NCBI GenBank assembly: GCA_024195585.1
Contig: SWBL01000407.1
Span: forward strand, 1-39,850
Source of the DNA: Aureobasidium sp. EXF-3400
Lineage: Eukaryota; Ascomycota; Dothideomycetes; Dothideales; Saccotheciaceae
Direction of reading: 5' to 3'
DNA length: 39,850 bases
Positions 10,060 to 21,531 of this stretch are shown piece by piece (positions within the stretch are counted from its first letter, which is position 1; each line of letters begins with the position of its first letter). A program made the position numbers and the translations under genes. Under the pieces are notes generated by a model. The model was not told the DNA's origin. It did no database searches and saw only the letters and a program-made list of their open reading frames with translations.

Positions 10060-11449
10060 TATGAATGAATGGAAATGCGTTGAGGATTCAAATGAGCATG
10101 CCCTTCTAGGTGGGTCGAAAGTGATATGTATATGTCGGGAGCCGAAGCCAAGGTAGAGACTGTCGTCTGAGTTGGGAATGAGGTAACGTGAGGAAGAGAA
10201 AGGTGAGAAACGGCGAGATATTATCTACCAGAGAAGGCACGGGGAATCTTTCTTTTTCGTTCGAGCGGAGTGCCGGACTAGAGATTCAAAGACTAATAGA
10301 GTCAAGGTGCGAGACACGCAGGCCTGGTGTGGGGATAGTGGCGTGTGTTAGGATGAGAACACTTCTCAACGGCAATTGTGAGGCCGTTTCAAAATGCTCA
10401 GTGATGCCGAAGAGAGAATGGAGACGTCCTTTGGAACGAAAACGGCAGAGAAGCAAATTGAAGCGCGGCTTCACCGACTTTCGATGTCCTGCATCCACCG
10501 TGTTCGTGAGGGCTCGGCCCAACTCGAGATTGCGTAGTTCAGGAGGGCGCAGTACGTGAGGTACGGGACGAGTCGTTCCCGGGAGGCTCATGCGTCTCTT
10601 GGCGAATTGCGAAGGGTCTTTGTTCAGAGCTGATGCTGCACAAGGATTGTCAAGGAGTTGCACAGGCCATTTCGTGTCGCAATATGGTGTTGATCGTATC
10701 AAATACGTGTTCCGCTAAGTGTATGTTTCGAGAGTCAGGGCTCAAGGTTCAAGTCGAATAAGGCCCGAGGCTGCCGAAAGTTTGATCTTCTTCGTGGCTG
10801 GACACACTATTGGACAGCTCTAAGACTTGGTTCTCGCGAACGTTGTCTCTATTGAACTTCTGATCAGAGAAAGAGAAGCCTGCCACTGACGCCTGAGGCT
10901 TCTACGGCATCAAACATCCGGCACATGATAGTTTCACTGGGCTGAAGACCTGGAATCCGGCAGAGAAGTAAAACAGTCAGTCTAAGACGAGACGACAACG
11001 ATATGCACGAGCTTGCCGTTCAAGACAAGCTGGTGCACGATCGGCAGTTTTGGGTGTGATGCGGGGAAAGGTCTGTTGATGGGCCAGGAAGGTGCTGCAG
11101 TCAAAAGGTACCTTCCAGATGTACCTCGTCCATCGCAAGATGAAGAAGTCGTAAAACAAGCTACAAGGCAGGTAGCAAGGCGTCGATTCGTCGAGGGGTA
11201 GTTGCCCCGACGAAAGACGAACGCAAGACTCGACGTAAACGCCCTCTGTTCGTTCGCCTTGCTCTCTGAACCAATTCACCATCACTTCATCTGCAAAAGG
11301 TCATCCTTCATCACTGTTCCTGTCCGCACACCTGCACACATCACCCCACGTCCCATACAGTACCTCTGTTGATCGTGGCATCGACGGTAGCGGTATCCAC
11401 ACACTCTTCTGAATCTCCCATCATCGTTACCACTACCAATCATCCAAAG
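10060..11449. other. Divergent intergenic region (about 1.4 kb)
   Basis: This separates the cyclin-like gene (-) from the small unknown gene (+) and must contain both promoters. Open frames exist (for example 10286-10702 on the minus strand) but lack codon bias, domains or sensible starts, so I do not call them. Long 5' UTRs are possible. Confidence 0.55.
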
Positions 11450-11896
11450 ATGGCATCCCACACTACTTCCTCCCAAGATCTCATCAACGAGCGTCCCGGC
11501 ACCTCGGCTGGTGGCAGTAGCCCTGCCTCTGCTGGCTCCCCGACCTCTCCTGACATGGGTCCCGAGTACCACTCACCTCAGTTCCACCCTCCTCACTCCC
11601 ACGCCGACATCGAGCAGGAGGCCCGTGAGCACAACCCTCACATCCAGCGCCGTCTCACCAACAACTACGAACAGGCCCTGAGAGACCGTGCTGCTGCCAC
11701 TGGCAAGCAAGAGGACATCGACGCCATCAACCTTGCCATCCGCGGTGATCCTAACGGCCCTGAAGTTCCTCCTGCTCTCCACCCTGGCAGACAGCCCAGC
11801 TTCAAGCTGAGCGACCAGAAGAGAGCCGCCATGGAGCACATCTTCAACTCCGACCCCAGAGGTCCCGGCTACACCTCTTCCGCCCCCAAGAAGTAG
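11450..11896 (+). CDS. Small conserved-looking fungal protein of unknown function
   Basis: A single-exon frame of 148 residues starts at the ATG at 11450 (context CAAAGATGGC) and ends at a TAG at 11894-11896. The first third is Ser/Thr/Pro/Gly-rich and probably disordered. The second part (residues about 45-110) is His-rich, then helical: HADIEQEAREHNPHIQRR, followed by NNYEQALRDRAAATGKQEDI. The tail is rich in Pro and basic residues and ends PKK. GC-rich third positions support real coding. No signal peptide, membrane span or enzyme motif is visible, and I do not recognise a named family. Confidence 0.7.
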   Translation: MASHTTSSQDLINERPGTSAGGSSPASAGSPTSPDMGPEYHSPQFHPPHSHADIEQEAREHNPHIQRRLTNNYEQALRDRAAATGKQEDIDAINLAIRGDPNGPEVPPALHPGRQPSFKLSDQKRAAMEHIFNSDPRGPGYTSSAPKK

Positions 11897-13111
11897 CTTC
11901 GAGATCGTCCAGTGGCTCCTGCGTCTTCTTTTCTGCACACATGGGCAGATGCTTCATTAACACACCAATTCGTTCATTCAGTGCTCCAGCTAAGCCAGTC
12001 AATGTTGAAGAGGGTTTCGAAGATGCACAGCCGTTATGTGAAGCGAAAGGGTTCGATGGAAGAAGCTCTCGTTGACGATCCGGGCGACAGGAGCTCGTAT
12101 GGCTGACGACGTTCATGGGTCTATGGTTCATGCTTTATGTTTTATGGGAACGTTGCTGACGAGAATGATGATGACGACGACCTGGAAAGAAGTCAACGGC
12201 GTTTTCACTATCACGGGAGACAAACGGGCGTTAATCCTTTATCTGTACCCGACCTGCGCTGCTTAACCACAAACCTTAAAATCAAGTCTTTGTTCCCCTG
12301 TTGATCGTGCTGATCTTTTGCAACGTCTCTTTTGACCAGACGTGTTCATCTTAGATGTGACAGTCGATCCTCTAACAAGATTTTCTCATCCTATACCTGT
12401 ATTTGTCAGATCAAAAGAGAAGTTCCTATAGGTCTGGTAAGTAGCTGTCAACTGATCAAACATGACAAAACAAGAATCGGATGCAATCGTCACGACAGGA
12501 AAGCTCGATGCAATCAAGAAAGAGAGAGTTTGACCAAAAAAGGAGAATATCTACTCTTAGACTCGCATATTCCTCAACTCGTGCGTAGCAAAACCAGAGG
12601 CTTGGAGGTCAAAAGTTTCGAGCAAACGGAAACAAGAAAGCGAGTCATGAAACGCAGATAGCTTTTCTTTCTCTCTCCCCATCTCTACTGGGAAGCTCTC
12701 AACTCGTCTCAGCCTCTACCGCGAAAGTGTTTCATGCCCAGCAGCTCCTGTCACGTCCCTGTTCTCCCGTCTCGTAATGAGTACTCGAACCTGGGGTCAG
12801 GCTGTGCTGAGGCTGTCGATGAAAACCACCTGCAAACCGCAGTCAAGTCCTTACCGCTCTATTTGAAGACACAAAGAGGACGTCATCTTTGGTTTGTAGG
12901 GCAGTCTCGGTTTCGATGATTCGTGACTGGCGAACAGCTGTTCAAAGCTTTGTGTCGTGTGTCGGTGGTTGTCGATGTTCAATACGTATCGATACTGGTT
13001 TCAAGTCCTGCGATTGCCCGACGGGGGGCCTTACATCAGTTCCTGTTGTTTCTGCTATTCATGCATCTGTGGTCGTTCTTCTCGAGCCGTCGATCTCGTC
13101 TCGCTTGTCGT
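11897..13111. other. Convergent intergenic region
   Basis: Lies between the 3' ends of the small unknown gene (+) and UPF2 (-). It should hold the two 3' UTRs. I see no supported gene in about 1.2 kb; a pyrimidine-rich stretch lies near 12,660-12,690. Confidence 0.55.
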
Positions 13112-16100
13112 TCAAGAATTGCCAAGAGCATCAGGGCCTTTGTTCTTTCTCTCAGAAGGCTTCCTCTGCCTCTTGCTCGTGACAATGTATGAGTCCAAGC
13201 TCAACTCGGTCTCTGGCTTCTTTTTCTGCAATTCAGGGGGGTTGGAAGAGGAGTTGGCATACCAATCGACATCACTGAGCTGCAACTTTCTGCTTCTGGT
13301 GACGTTGCGTGAAGTCCCTGACTTGTCAAGACGGGGTTGATTGTAGGGAGACTGTGCATCTAGAGCCGCTGTGCAAGTAGAAGAAAAAGAGTCAGCGTTT
13401 GTGGTCGATGTGGCAATTCTGGGCTTTGTGTTTTCATTGTTGCGAGTGCAGGCGTAAGAGGATGTGATTGCGGAAGGGGCAGGAGGTGTATGAAGACTTA
13501 TACCATGGACAGTGTTGACATTGCCATGGCCGCTCGATTGCAAGGTGTTGGAAGTGTTTTCAACCACAGGATTGTTGGAATCCCTAGGTAGCAGTGATCG
13601 GTTCATAGCGCCTTTGCCTACGAGAACCGTGCGATTCGTGTTGGGCTGCAAAATGTAGTGGAAGGATGATTCACCATCATTGGAGTCGTCGTCGCGAAGG
13701 TCGTAATTGAGCACAAGGTTCTTGATGCGCTGTTGCTCTGCACGAGCTTGCTCCTGCTGACTGCGCATAGCGACCGCAAAGTTTGAGTCTGAAGGTAAGT
13801 CAATAGAGCGAGTCTGCGTAAGTTAGCATACACCCATTTTCTGAATGAAGAGGGTTGGTTCAGATGTCTTGCCTGTGGTTTGTTTCCTTTTCTGCTGAGA
13901 AGTGCAAACTTCATCGTGTTCGACGGAGGTTCGATGGGCTGGCTTGGTTCACTGTTAGGAGTCGAAGCAGCAGTAGCAGTCTTACGCATTGGCAAGGGAA
14001 CGTCAAAGACAGGCTTGCGATCGAACTTGCGAGATTCGACGCTGTCTGCCATCATTTTGGCAAGCTCTCGATCAAATTCGGCATCTGCTTCGGGATCGCG
14101 CTGGTCCTCGGGACGTGTCACGACGATATGCTCTTCTTCGTCTTCAGTACCTTCCTCTGGAGTCTCACCGGCGCCCTCGTCGTCAGTGGGCTCTGCGGCT
14201 TCATCCCCAGATGACTTGTCGTCGTCGCCATCATCATTGTTGACGTCGTCAATACCGCGATTGTCTTCCTCGTCCTCTTCCTCTTGTTCTTCCTGCTGCT
14301 TATTGGCTCCAGTGGTCTGGTAATTGTGTTTGACAGCATCACTAAAGACTTGCTGTGCCTCTTCAAAAGTAGCTGCAATCTTCCATTGCGATCGCAGTAG
14401 AGCGAACATGTCCTGCACGACAAACTCGACGTCCATAGGCATCGGCTCTTTGGTATGGATATAGTACTGGAAGAAAGACAAGAAAAAGTCGAGCTTCTTT
14501 TTCACTGCACCCTTGTCGAAGTACATGCCGCAAGTTTCGAGGAGACTAGCCACGAGTCTGATGCGGAAGTAATCGTCGGGTAGGTCAAGAACGTTGTAGG
14601 AACCTGGACGAGCGAATCCGCCTGGATGACCGCAGTTGACAATGTGGTAAAGTGTATCGAAGATGAGTGCAGAATCGACCAAGCGATAGACGTACAGTTC
14701 ACCAAGATACTTGACTTCGGCGATACGCTTCTGGTTCTGCTTGAAGTCGTTGGTTTCAAGCCCGACTGTAATTTGCTCAAGTATGTCGTCGAGCACAGAG
14801 ACAGAGAAGCTCTGATGATAACGATGCAGCGCTCCAAGAATGACAGCCAAGAGATGGATGTTGCTGTACTTTATTTTGCCAGGCTTAGTGAAGATCTTGC
14901 GAAGGAGTTCCGGAACTTCTGGCTCCTCCCAATGCAGCTTTCGAATCTGCTTGATGACCTTCTCGAGGGAGCGTTTTGACAGGTCCAGGTAAATAAGCTT
15001 ACGGACGTACAGCTCTAGAGAGGTACGTTCCTTCTGTTGGATAGCTGCTCTCTCGGGTGGGTTGACATAGTACATGGCATTCTCGATGAGCATGCGCTCT
15101 TGCTGTCCAAGATGCTGTGCACCCTTCTTGCGCTGCAATGTCTCAAGGAAAGAAGCCATTCTGGGCGAGGTATCCGGGTTGCGAAGAAGGTAGCGACCGC
15201 AGTTTTCGAGGAGATTTGAGATGATCTCGATGTTCATGCGAGAAAAGTCGTCCAGACTGACCTTCAGACAATGGAAAATGACATGCTCAGGGACCACGCC
15301 AAATTTGGTAAGCTCAGCGATGTATCTGATGTTGATCATGCGGACCTGTCCGAGGAAGTCCTTCGACTTGCGACGTTGCAGACTCCTGAACTCTTCGTCG
15401 AGGTAGGCTATCAATGCTTGCGGGACATCAACCAAGTGCTTTCCAAGGGTAGCAACAAGGCGAGAGTACAGAGGCAATAGATCGGTTCTGCCTTTAGGGA
15501 TGTCCTGAGTAGCCCTTACCAAGCGGTTTCGTGAGGCTTTTGAGTTCAAGAAGCAGAAGTCAATAGCAAACTGATCAACTTGGTCTTTGTTTGTCAAGTC
15601 GACTAATTGGGCAAGCAGAGCGTCGACTTGTGCACCGACTGTCTTGTTGGCAATGGCGGTTGACTGGTCATCGCCGTCGGCTGCTTTGGACTCTGCAGGC
15701 TCAGGCTTGTCCTTCGCTTCGGATGCCTCCTCGACCCTCTTTCCAACCTGATCGTCACCGTCGGGTTTCTTTTTCTTGCCATCCTCAAGCAAGATTCCAG
15801 GAACCCTGTCTTTGAGATCGATCAGATTCTCGTAGAAGCGTCTCTCTTCTTCGTCTTCCCAAATACCGGCTCCGTCGCCTTGACCGCGTAGGTATTCGCC
15901 AGTCTTGACCAAGCCAATACCGCCATCTCCACCGGCATTATTCGATTCCTTCTCGGACAGATCTGGCATATCAGCACCAAGTGCATCCGCCAGAACCTGG
16001 GCGTTGGAGACCAGCTTTTCGTGAGATTTTGTCTGTTTCTCGAAATTGTTCTGGCGGTCTTCGAAGACTTCTCCAGACTTGACGTATGCTTCGGCGTTGC

Positions 16101-17094
16101 GGCGACCTTGGGCACTGAGATGCGTCTGGTCGCGGAGGATGTGTGCCTTGACGTCTTGGAAGTAGCGGTTGAGAATGTTCTTGAAGCGTTGTTGCATATC
16201 GGGGGCGCACAGTGGAGGGTCTTGAGTACCGTTCACGTCGCTGTCCATCTCTTCTGTGGCACCGTTGGTAGTGGTTGAGCCATCCTCAGCAACAGTCTTG
16301 CGGCCCTCTTGTGTAGGCTTGGAGGCCAGAATGTCCCAGGCAAAACTCTTGACAAAGATGACAACCAGCGGCAGATTCACGTGCTCGCGATCGTAGCCCA
16401 GCATATCCTTGAGCACTTCCAGAGGAAAGGGTTCCGGGTCTGCAGAATCGGATCGAGTAGTTTTGGCCTTGGGTGGGGCATCCACAGGCTTTCCCGACTC
16501 TTTCAGTTTGTTGGCTTCTTCAGGGCGAGCAATGTCTTCCAAACTACGCAAGACACCAACCAGCCACAATTCAGTAGCCACACGCAGGAGAATGCGCTGC
16601 CTCGAGATTCGCTCCTTCTCTTCTCTTTCCCGTACGTCCTGGGCCAAGGCCTTCAACTGAGCCCTATCAGGTGTAGCCAGACCACGGCCGATGAACCAGC
16701 CGAGCATCTTCGTAAATTCATCAGGACCGAAGCGTTGGTGGAGAGCGGAGACGATCTCGACACCAGCGGCGATTTCTCCAGGAGTCTTGAGCTTGGTGAG
16801 GCCTTCAAAGCAGGCGGAGATGATTTCGGACAGGTATTTGTGCAGGGAGAGGGTGCAGATTTCCTGTAGAAAGACGGTCTGGCCGGCGGCGTTGATGGCA
16901 GTTCGAAGACGTTTGATGAAGGCCGTGTTCTTCTTCATGGACGAGTCGAGCGAGCCCTGAACAGGGAGCACGTTTGTTTCACCAGCCCATGCCCGCTGAT
17001 TGAGGTCGCGCAGCTCGCCTGCAATTCATTATCAGCCATGGTATACTTTCCTGTCGAGCTCGATGTCCAGCGTACGCTTCCTCTGTCTTTCCAT
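13112..17094 (-). CDS. NMD2: Nonsense-mediated mRNA decay factor UPF2/NMD2
   Basis: UPF2 bridges UPF1 and UPF3 in nonsense-mediated decay at the ribosome. My model has three exons: 17094-17076 (19 nt, MERQRK), 17018-13873 and 13813-13112, totalling 1288 residues. The N-terminus (ELRDLNQRAW, KKNTAFIKRLRT, LHKYLSEIISACFEGL) and the following VEIVSALHQRFGP match the first MIF4G domain. Two further MIF4G-type helical domains span roughly residues 470-900. A strongly acidic stretch follows (about 915-990), then the C-terminal UPF1-binding part, with MKFALLSRKGNKPQ joined to TRSIDLPSDSNFAVAMRSQQE across the second intron. The first intron has branch site CTGATAA. The second intron is GC-AG. The gene is head-to-tail with cullin-1, its upstream neighbour. 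Confidence 0.93.
13814..13872 (-). other. GC-AG intron in UPF2
   Basis: This 59-nt intron starts CAG|GCAAGA and ends GCTAACTTACGCAG|A. It is needed to join two conserved UPF2 segments in phase, and no GT donor lies nearby. GC donors are a small minority of fungal introns and usually have an otherwise perfect consensus, as here. Confidence 0.8.
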
Positions 17095-17557
17095 CGCGTG
17101 GCCTTTCTTCAGCGATCGGGCGCAATAACTTTCAAGATTGAGGTGATGATGTAGCGAAGTTCCAGCATCTGGCTATCACTCTTGGGTGTTTGGTAGACAA
17201 CAAGATCGCGAATTACAGTAGTGACGATGCTCGCTGGCTGCGGGACCGGCCTGTTTGCGCTTTCCGCCGATACATCGGAGATACGCTGAGCTTATATCCG
17301 AACATGTCCCGAGACAACTCAGCACATTCATGCTTTACTGTTTTACTGTTGACAAAGACTGCCTAAGAAACAACGATAGATACAGATGCAATTGCGTTTC
17401 TACGAATGTGAAAGCTTCATAATACCGATAGTCGTATGGCAAACGATAGAAAAGCCATGCCATCCAGAACGCCATGCTCGTAAATCTACCACGGAGAGTA
17501 CCTCCTTTTCCCCATAACGCCTGCTCCCTTTGTTTCATGTCCCTGTTTGTTACGCGA
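17095..17557. other. Intergenic: UPF2 promoter and cullin 3' UTR
   Basis: About 460 bp between two minus-strand genes. No further gene is seen. Confidence 0.6.
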
Positions 17558-19986
17558 CTAAGCCAGGTAACCAAGCTCGTCACCTTCCAAACGCTCGAGG
17601 TACTCCTTTTCCAGGAGGATGTCGATACATTTCTTGATGTCCGGGACCTTGGGCACAAAGCGGTTCTTGATCTGCGAGATGACTTCGGCCACCAGTTGTG
17701 TGTGCTTCATCGTCTTGCGAGACTTCATGATGCGGACAATGGCAGACTATTGGTACTGTTAGCCTGCTGGAAGAACTGGCATATTACGAATTGATCAAAA
17801 CTTACCTGCATGAGCATCTTTCTGTCCTCCTCGATAGTCTTGTGCGTCTCCTCGACTTCCTGCTTCTGCTCCGACTTGATGGCGATGTTGAGGTTGACCT
17901 TCAGCTTCTTGTTCTTGAAGCCGTGGTTGAGTGTGTAGGTAGTGCCACTTGCTTGGCCAGCACCTTCGGGCTTGGCTGTAAGCACTCTTGCCTTGAGCAT
18001 AATAGCAACCGAGGGATCGAGAGTATCCTTGTTAAGCTTGGTAGCTTCGGCAATCTCATCGTAGGACACTGTCTCGCTGTCGTTGAAGAGCAGCAAGATA
18101 GCCATCTGATATGTCGAGACCTGGAAGGTGTACGGAACCTTGTTCATCCTAACGTAGTTGGCTCTGATTTCGCCCTTGCACAGATGCCAAAGCCAAGTAA
18201 GCTTACGACCGCCGTGTTTGCTCAGGTAGTAGCTCTGGAAGCGCTCGTATGTGCGTGCGATGTCTTGTGGAGGTGTGAAGGGTGTGCTTGAGGGTTGCAG
18301 TGGCCAGAAACCGGTACCAAGTACGTTGTAGTAAGAGTCGATGATGGCCTTACGATCGGTCTCCTCGAGGTTTTCTTTACACCATTCGTCGTATGATGCG
18401 TTGAGATCCTTGGAGGTCTGCATATCCTGGAACATACGCTGGAGCTTGTTGGTGTACTCGAATCCACTTGCGTCTTTCAACTTGGAGATCATGCTGGTCT
18501 CAGCATCGCCGGAAGCGGATGTGCCTTGGACCAGACGCTTGGCCAGTGTCTTGGAGTAGAACTTGTTAAAGACATCCTTGTCCTCGATGTACTTGAAGAC
18601 GGTCATGACCTGGTTGAGTTGTTGCTCCATGTCATCCTCTTCGGTGCTCTTGGTCGACTTCTTCAGCAGAGTGTCGGCGTGCTTGGACAGAAGCTCGGGA
18701 GAACGAGTCGAGCCGTTCTTGCAGATGGCGTTGCGGTTGACGTAATTGCGGCAAGCATTGTCGAGACTACGCACGAATTCAGACTCGCCGTTGAAAGCAG
18801 TTTGCACCAGATCCGAGTACTTGGTGTGAACCTCAAGCAGAGCATCCACGTAGGTCTTGGGGTCGACAGAGCTCTCTGTAGCAGATGCGACCTTGTCGAC
18901 GGCGGCATTGCCAGCTCTGAGGACATGGGCCTCGAACTTACTACGCAGAGGATCCAGACCGTCCTGAATGCGGGCCAATAGCTTGTACATACGAGTCATG
19001 TCTTCGACTCTGTCGTTGTCGAGTAGAACCTGGAACTCGTCGCGCAGAATGGCACAGTGATCGGTGATCAGGGCCTTCTCACAAGTCTTCATCAAAGGGG
19101 TCATGATCTCGTTGAGCAGGTATAGAGGAACACGCTCCTTCTCTTCCTCAAGACGTTGTTCGGCCTTCTTCATGTATTCGACAACAGTGTTCTCGGCAAG
19201 GAATTGGCGGGACTCTTGAGCGTAGTACTTCTCAGTGGCGTCCAGGTAGGGCTTCTCGAAGTAGATACGGTACACATCGAGGGTCGACTTTGTGCTGTCC
19301 TGCTCATCAATGCCCAATGAGACGAAGGAATCGACGACACTCTTGATCTGGCTTTGCTCGATGGTCTCGCCGTTGCGCTGCTTCTCGACCAGGTGCAAGA
19401 CGGCGTCCATAACGGCATTCTGGGTGGTGCCGAACATGTCTTCCTTCCATCGGACCAGGTGCAAGGTGTAGATGTCATAAATGTCCTTCTTGCCCTCGTC
19501 GATCTCGCGCTTGACCCAATGTCTGTTGAGGTAACGGAAGAGATGGTTGTTGTAGGTACCGGCGGTGGTGTATCTGTTCCACTCCTTGATGTAGAAGGTC
19601 AGGAGAGCTTCATCTGAGTGCTTGATCATCTCTGCATGGACACTAGCCAGGTGAGTTTTGAGGTAGTCATTTAGGCGCTTGTAAAGATCTTCTCCGAGAA
19701 GGTGTGCTGTGTGTCCGAGTTAGCTTGCTAGAGCATACAGACCAGTAGGATGATGGTTGGACTGACCTCCACGATGCGTAGCGTGAAGATTTGTGGTTTG
19801 GCCGACGGCCTTCTGAGCTGTGCAAAAGTTGTGGATGGCTGTGTACAGACTCATGTAGGTCTTGAGATCGATGCCATCACGCAGGTGGTTCATGATCTTC
19901 TCGACACCGATGGCGAGAAAGTCCCATGTTCCCTGAATGTCGTCCTTGCCTGGTAGCACGGGCATAACAGTGGCATTCTTCGCCAT
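17558..19986 (-). CDS. culA: Cullin-1 (SCF ubiquitin ligase scaffold)
   Basis: Scaffold of SCF E3 ubiquitin ligases: the N-terminus binds Skp1/F-box proteins and the C-terminus binds Rbx1. My model has three exons: 19986-19767, 19706-17806 and 17746-17558, giving 769 residues, the normal cullin-1 length. The N-terminus reads [15 protein letters not shown], then [17 protein letters not shown], which is cullin-1 rather than cullin-3 or -4 like. The cullin homology region includes [22 protein letters not shown]. The last exon has [17 protein letters not shown], in which the Lys at about 715 is the NEDD8 attachment site, and ends in the canonical [10 protein letters not shown]. Start choice is firm because the frame matches family N-termini. 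Confidence 0.95.
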
Positions 19987-20498
19987 GATTGCGGTATGGC
20001 GGGTCTGAGCACGCGGGCGATTGTGAGAGTGCGCGTCTTCAAACAAGACTGTGCCGAGAGGAAGTGGCGAAGGGGAGGATGAATGTGTTGATGTTCGATA
20101 CCCAGGTGACGGGCTCACAATACCAAGACTGAAAGTGATTGTCGTGTGGTGTTAGGTGATAGAGGGGTTGGAGTGAACGCGGAATTGCCAGGCCGCTGTC
20201 CAAGGCCGATGTCATAGAGACGCCGCCAGACAACTGCTCTGCTGCTGCTGCCTCTACGGCATCTTCCGAAACCTGGGGCAACGCCGCGGCTGCCTGACAA
20301 AGCTCGGAAACGCGTTTCACTTTCGACCGGTGTGACAACTGAAGTGAAAGATTTTATTGACCAAGCATCGTAAGAACTTTTCCTGCAGCTTCCCGCGGGT
20401 ATGCGTTCGAGTCTGAACGATGTTACGCCCCGTATCAGATACCAACAAACAGTCAAGCCGATCAAAGCATTGGAAAAGTGCCTTCGGACACACCAAAC
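19987..20498. other. Intergenic: cullin promoter and cupin 3' UTR
   Basis: About 510 bp between two minus-strand genes. Minus-strand frames here are open but uninformative, and no gene is supported. Confidence 0.6.
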
Positions 20499-21147
20499 TC
20501 AAACCTCAGTAGCAGGTCCTCCTTCCCCATACACCGGATCCTTCTCAAACCAACCCAATTTCTCAATCCCCTTAATCTTGCTTTCCTCTCCTTTCTTTCC
20601 ATAACACATATCCCAACTCAGACCTCTAGGATATGATCCGACCATCTCAAACCCTCCCTTGACATCTTCCAACAACCTGTGAGCAACTCCTGCAGGTACA
20701 ACAACCACATCTCCTTGCCTCAGCGTCTCCTCTACGCGGCCTGGGTTATCTTCATGGCCAAAGCATAGTTTTGCTTCACCGTTGCAGATGGCGAGGACTT
20801 CGTGGGAGGTGCTGTGGAAGTGGGATGTTGAGTACATCTATAATCGTTTGCAATAAATCGTTAGAAAAGTTGTGTTTTGCAATGTGGTGATAGGCATGGC
20901 TTACAGTATATCTCCATGCTGGATCTACCGCACCCACTTTGCTCAAGTGTTCTTCGATCTGACTAGCACTGGTGTTTGCCTTGAACGCACTTCGGTATAG
21001 TAGCAAAGGTTTGTTCTGGATTGATGTGTTTGGTGTCAAGCCATGTGCTTGAATCTGATGCCTGGCGACCTTGAGCTCTTTGAGCGGAGTGAGAATGCTT
21101 GATGTGGCCATGATTGATTGTGCAAGCTTTTGTATCGTTGGTTTCAT
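20499..21147 (-). CDS. Cupin-fold protein (RmlC-like), function unknown
   Basis: My model has two exons, 21147-20905 and 20837-20499, for 193 residues. The exon junction gives WRYT-MYSTSHFH in phase with a GTAAGC donor and ATTATAG acceptor. The second exon holds both cupin motifs. Motif 1, HFHSTSHEVLAICNGEAKL, gives the H-x-H-x4-E metal ligands; motif 2 is GDVVVVPAGVAHRLLED. This suggests a metal-binding beta-barrel like bacterial YjlB-type cupins; no substrate can be deduced. A second in-frame ATG at 21111 (MATSSILTP) is an equally plausible start; the extra 12 residues are Lys/Gln-rich. The protein has no signal peptide or membrane span. Confidence 0.85.
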
Positions 21148-21531
21148 TGAAGTTCAGATGCTTTGTCTGCTCAGTTTAAGTGTTACCAGGTGATTACATG
21201 GAGACGGCTCCCAAGCATACGTCACTATTCGTTTTCGTTATCGTTATCATCTGTGGGGGTGAGGCTCAAGTTGTCAAACAAGTGGCGCTGGGACAAGCAG
21301 AAAAAGAAACATAAGAGTTCAATAATCAGTTGTGATTCTTGCAATGAAATAGAACGCTCAAGCCTCTCTCCAAATCCCCTTTGTAACACTGGTTCCTGCC
21401 CAATCCACCTAAGCCTCTTTGCCCTGCCGCCTTGCCTCCTGAGTGAGAGGAGGGTATACAATCCATAGAAACACCATCCACCCAAAAGATATCGCTAAAA
21501 CTCCAGGAAAAAAAATAATAATGTCAAATGG
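21148..21531. other. Intergenic: cupin promoter and SSH4 3' UTR
   Basis: About 380 bp between two minus-strand genes. No gene is seen. Confidence 0.6.

Noticed and set aside
10286..10702. 139-codon minus-strand ORF upstream of the cyclin-like gene
   Set aside because: No recognisable domain, irregular composition, and a position expected for promoter or 5' UTR.
13880..14323. Ser-rich + strand ORF opposite UPF2
   Set aside because: The serine runs are the complement of the acidic Glu/Asp stretch of UPF2.
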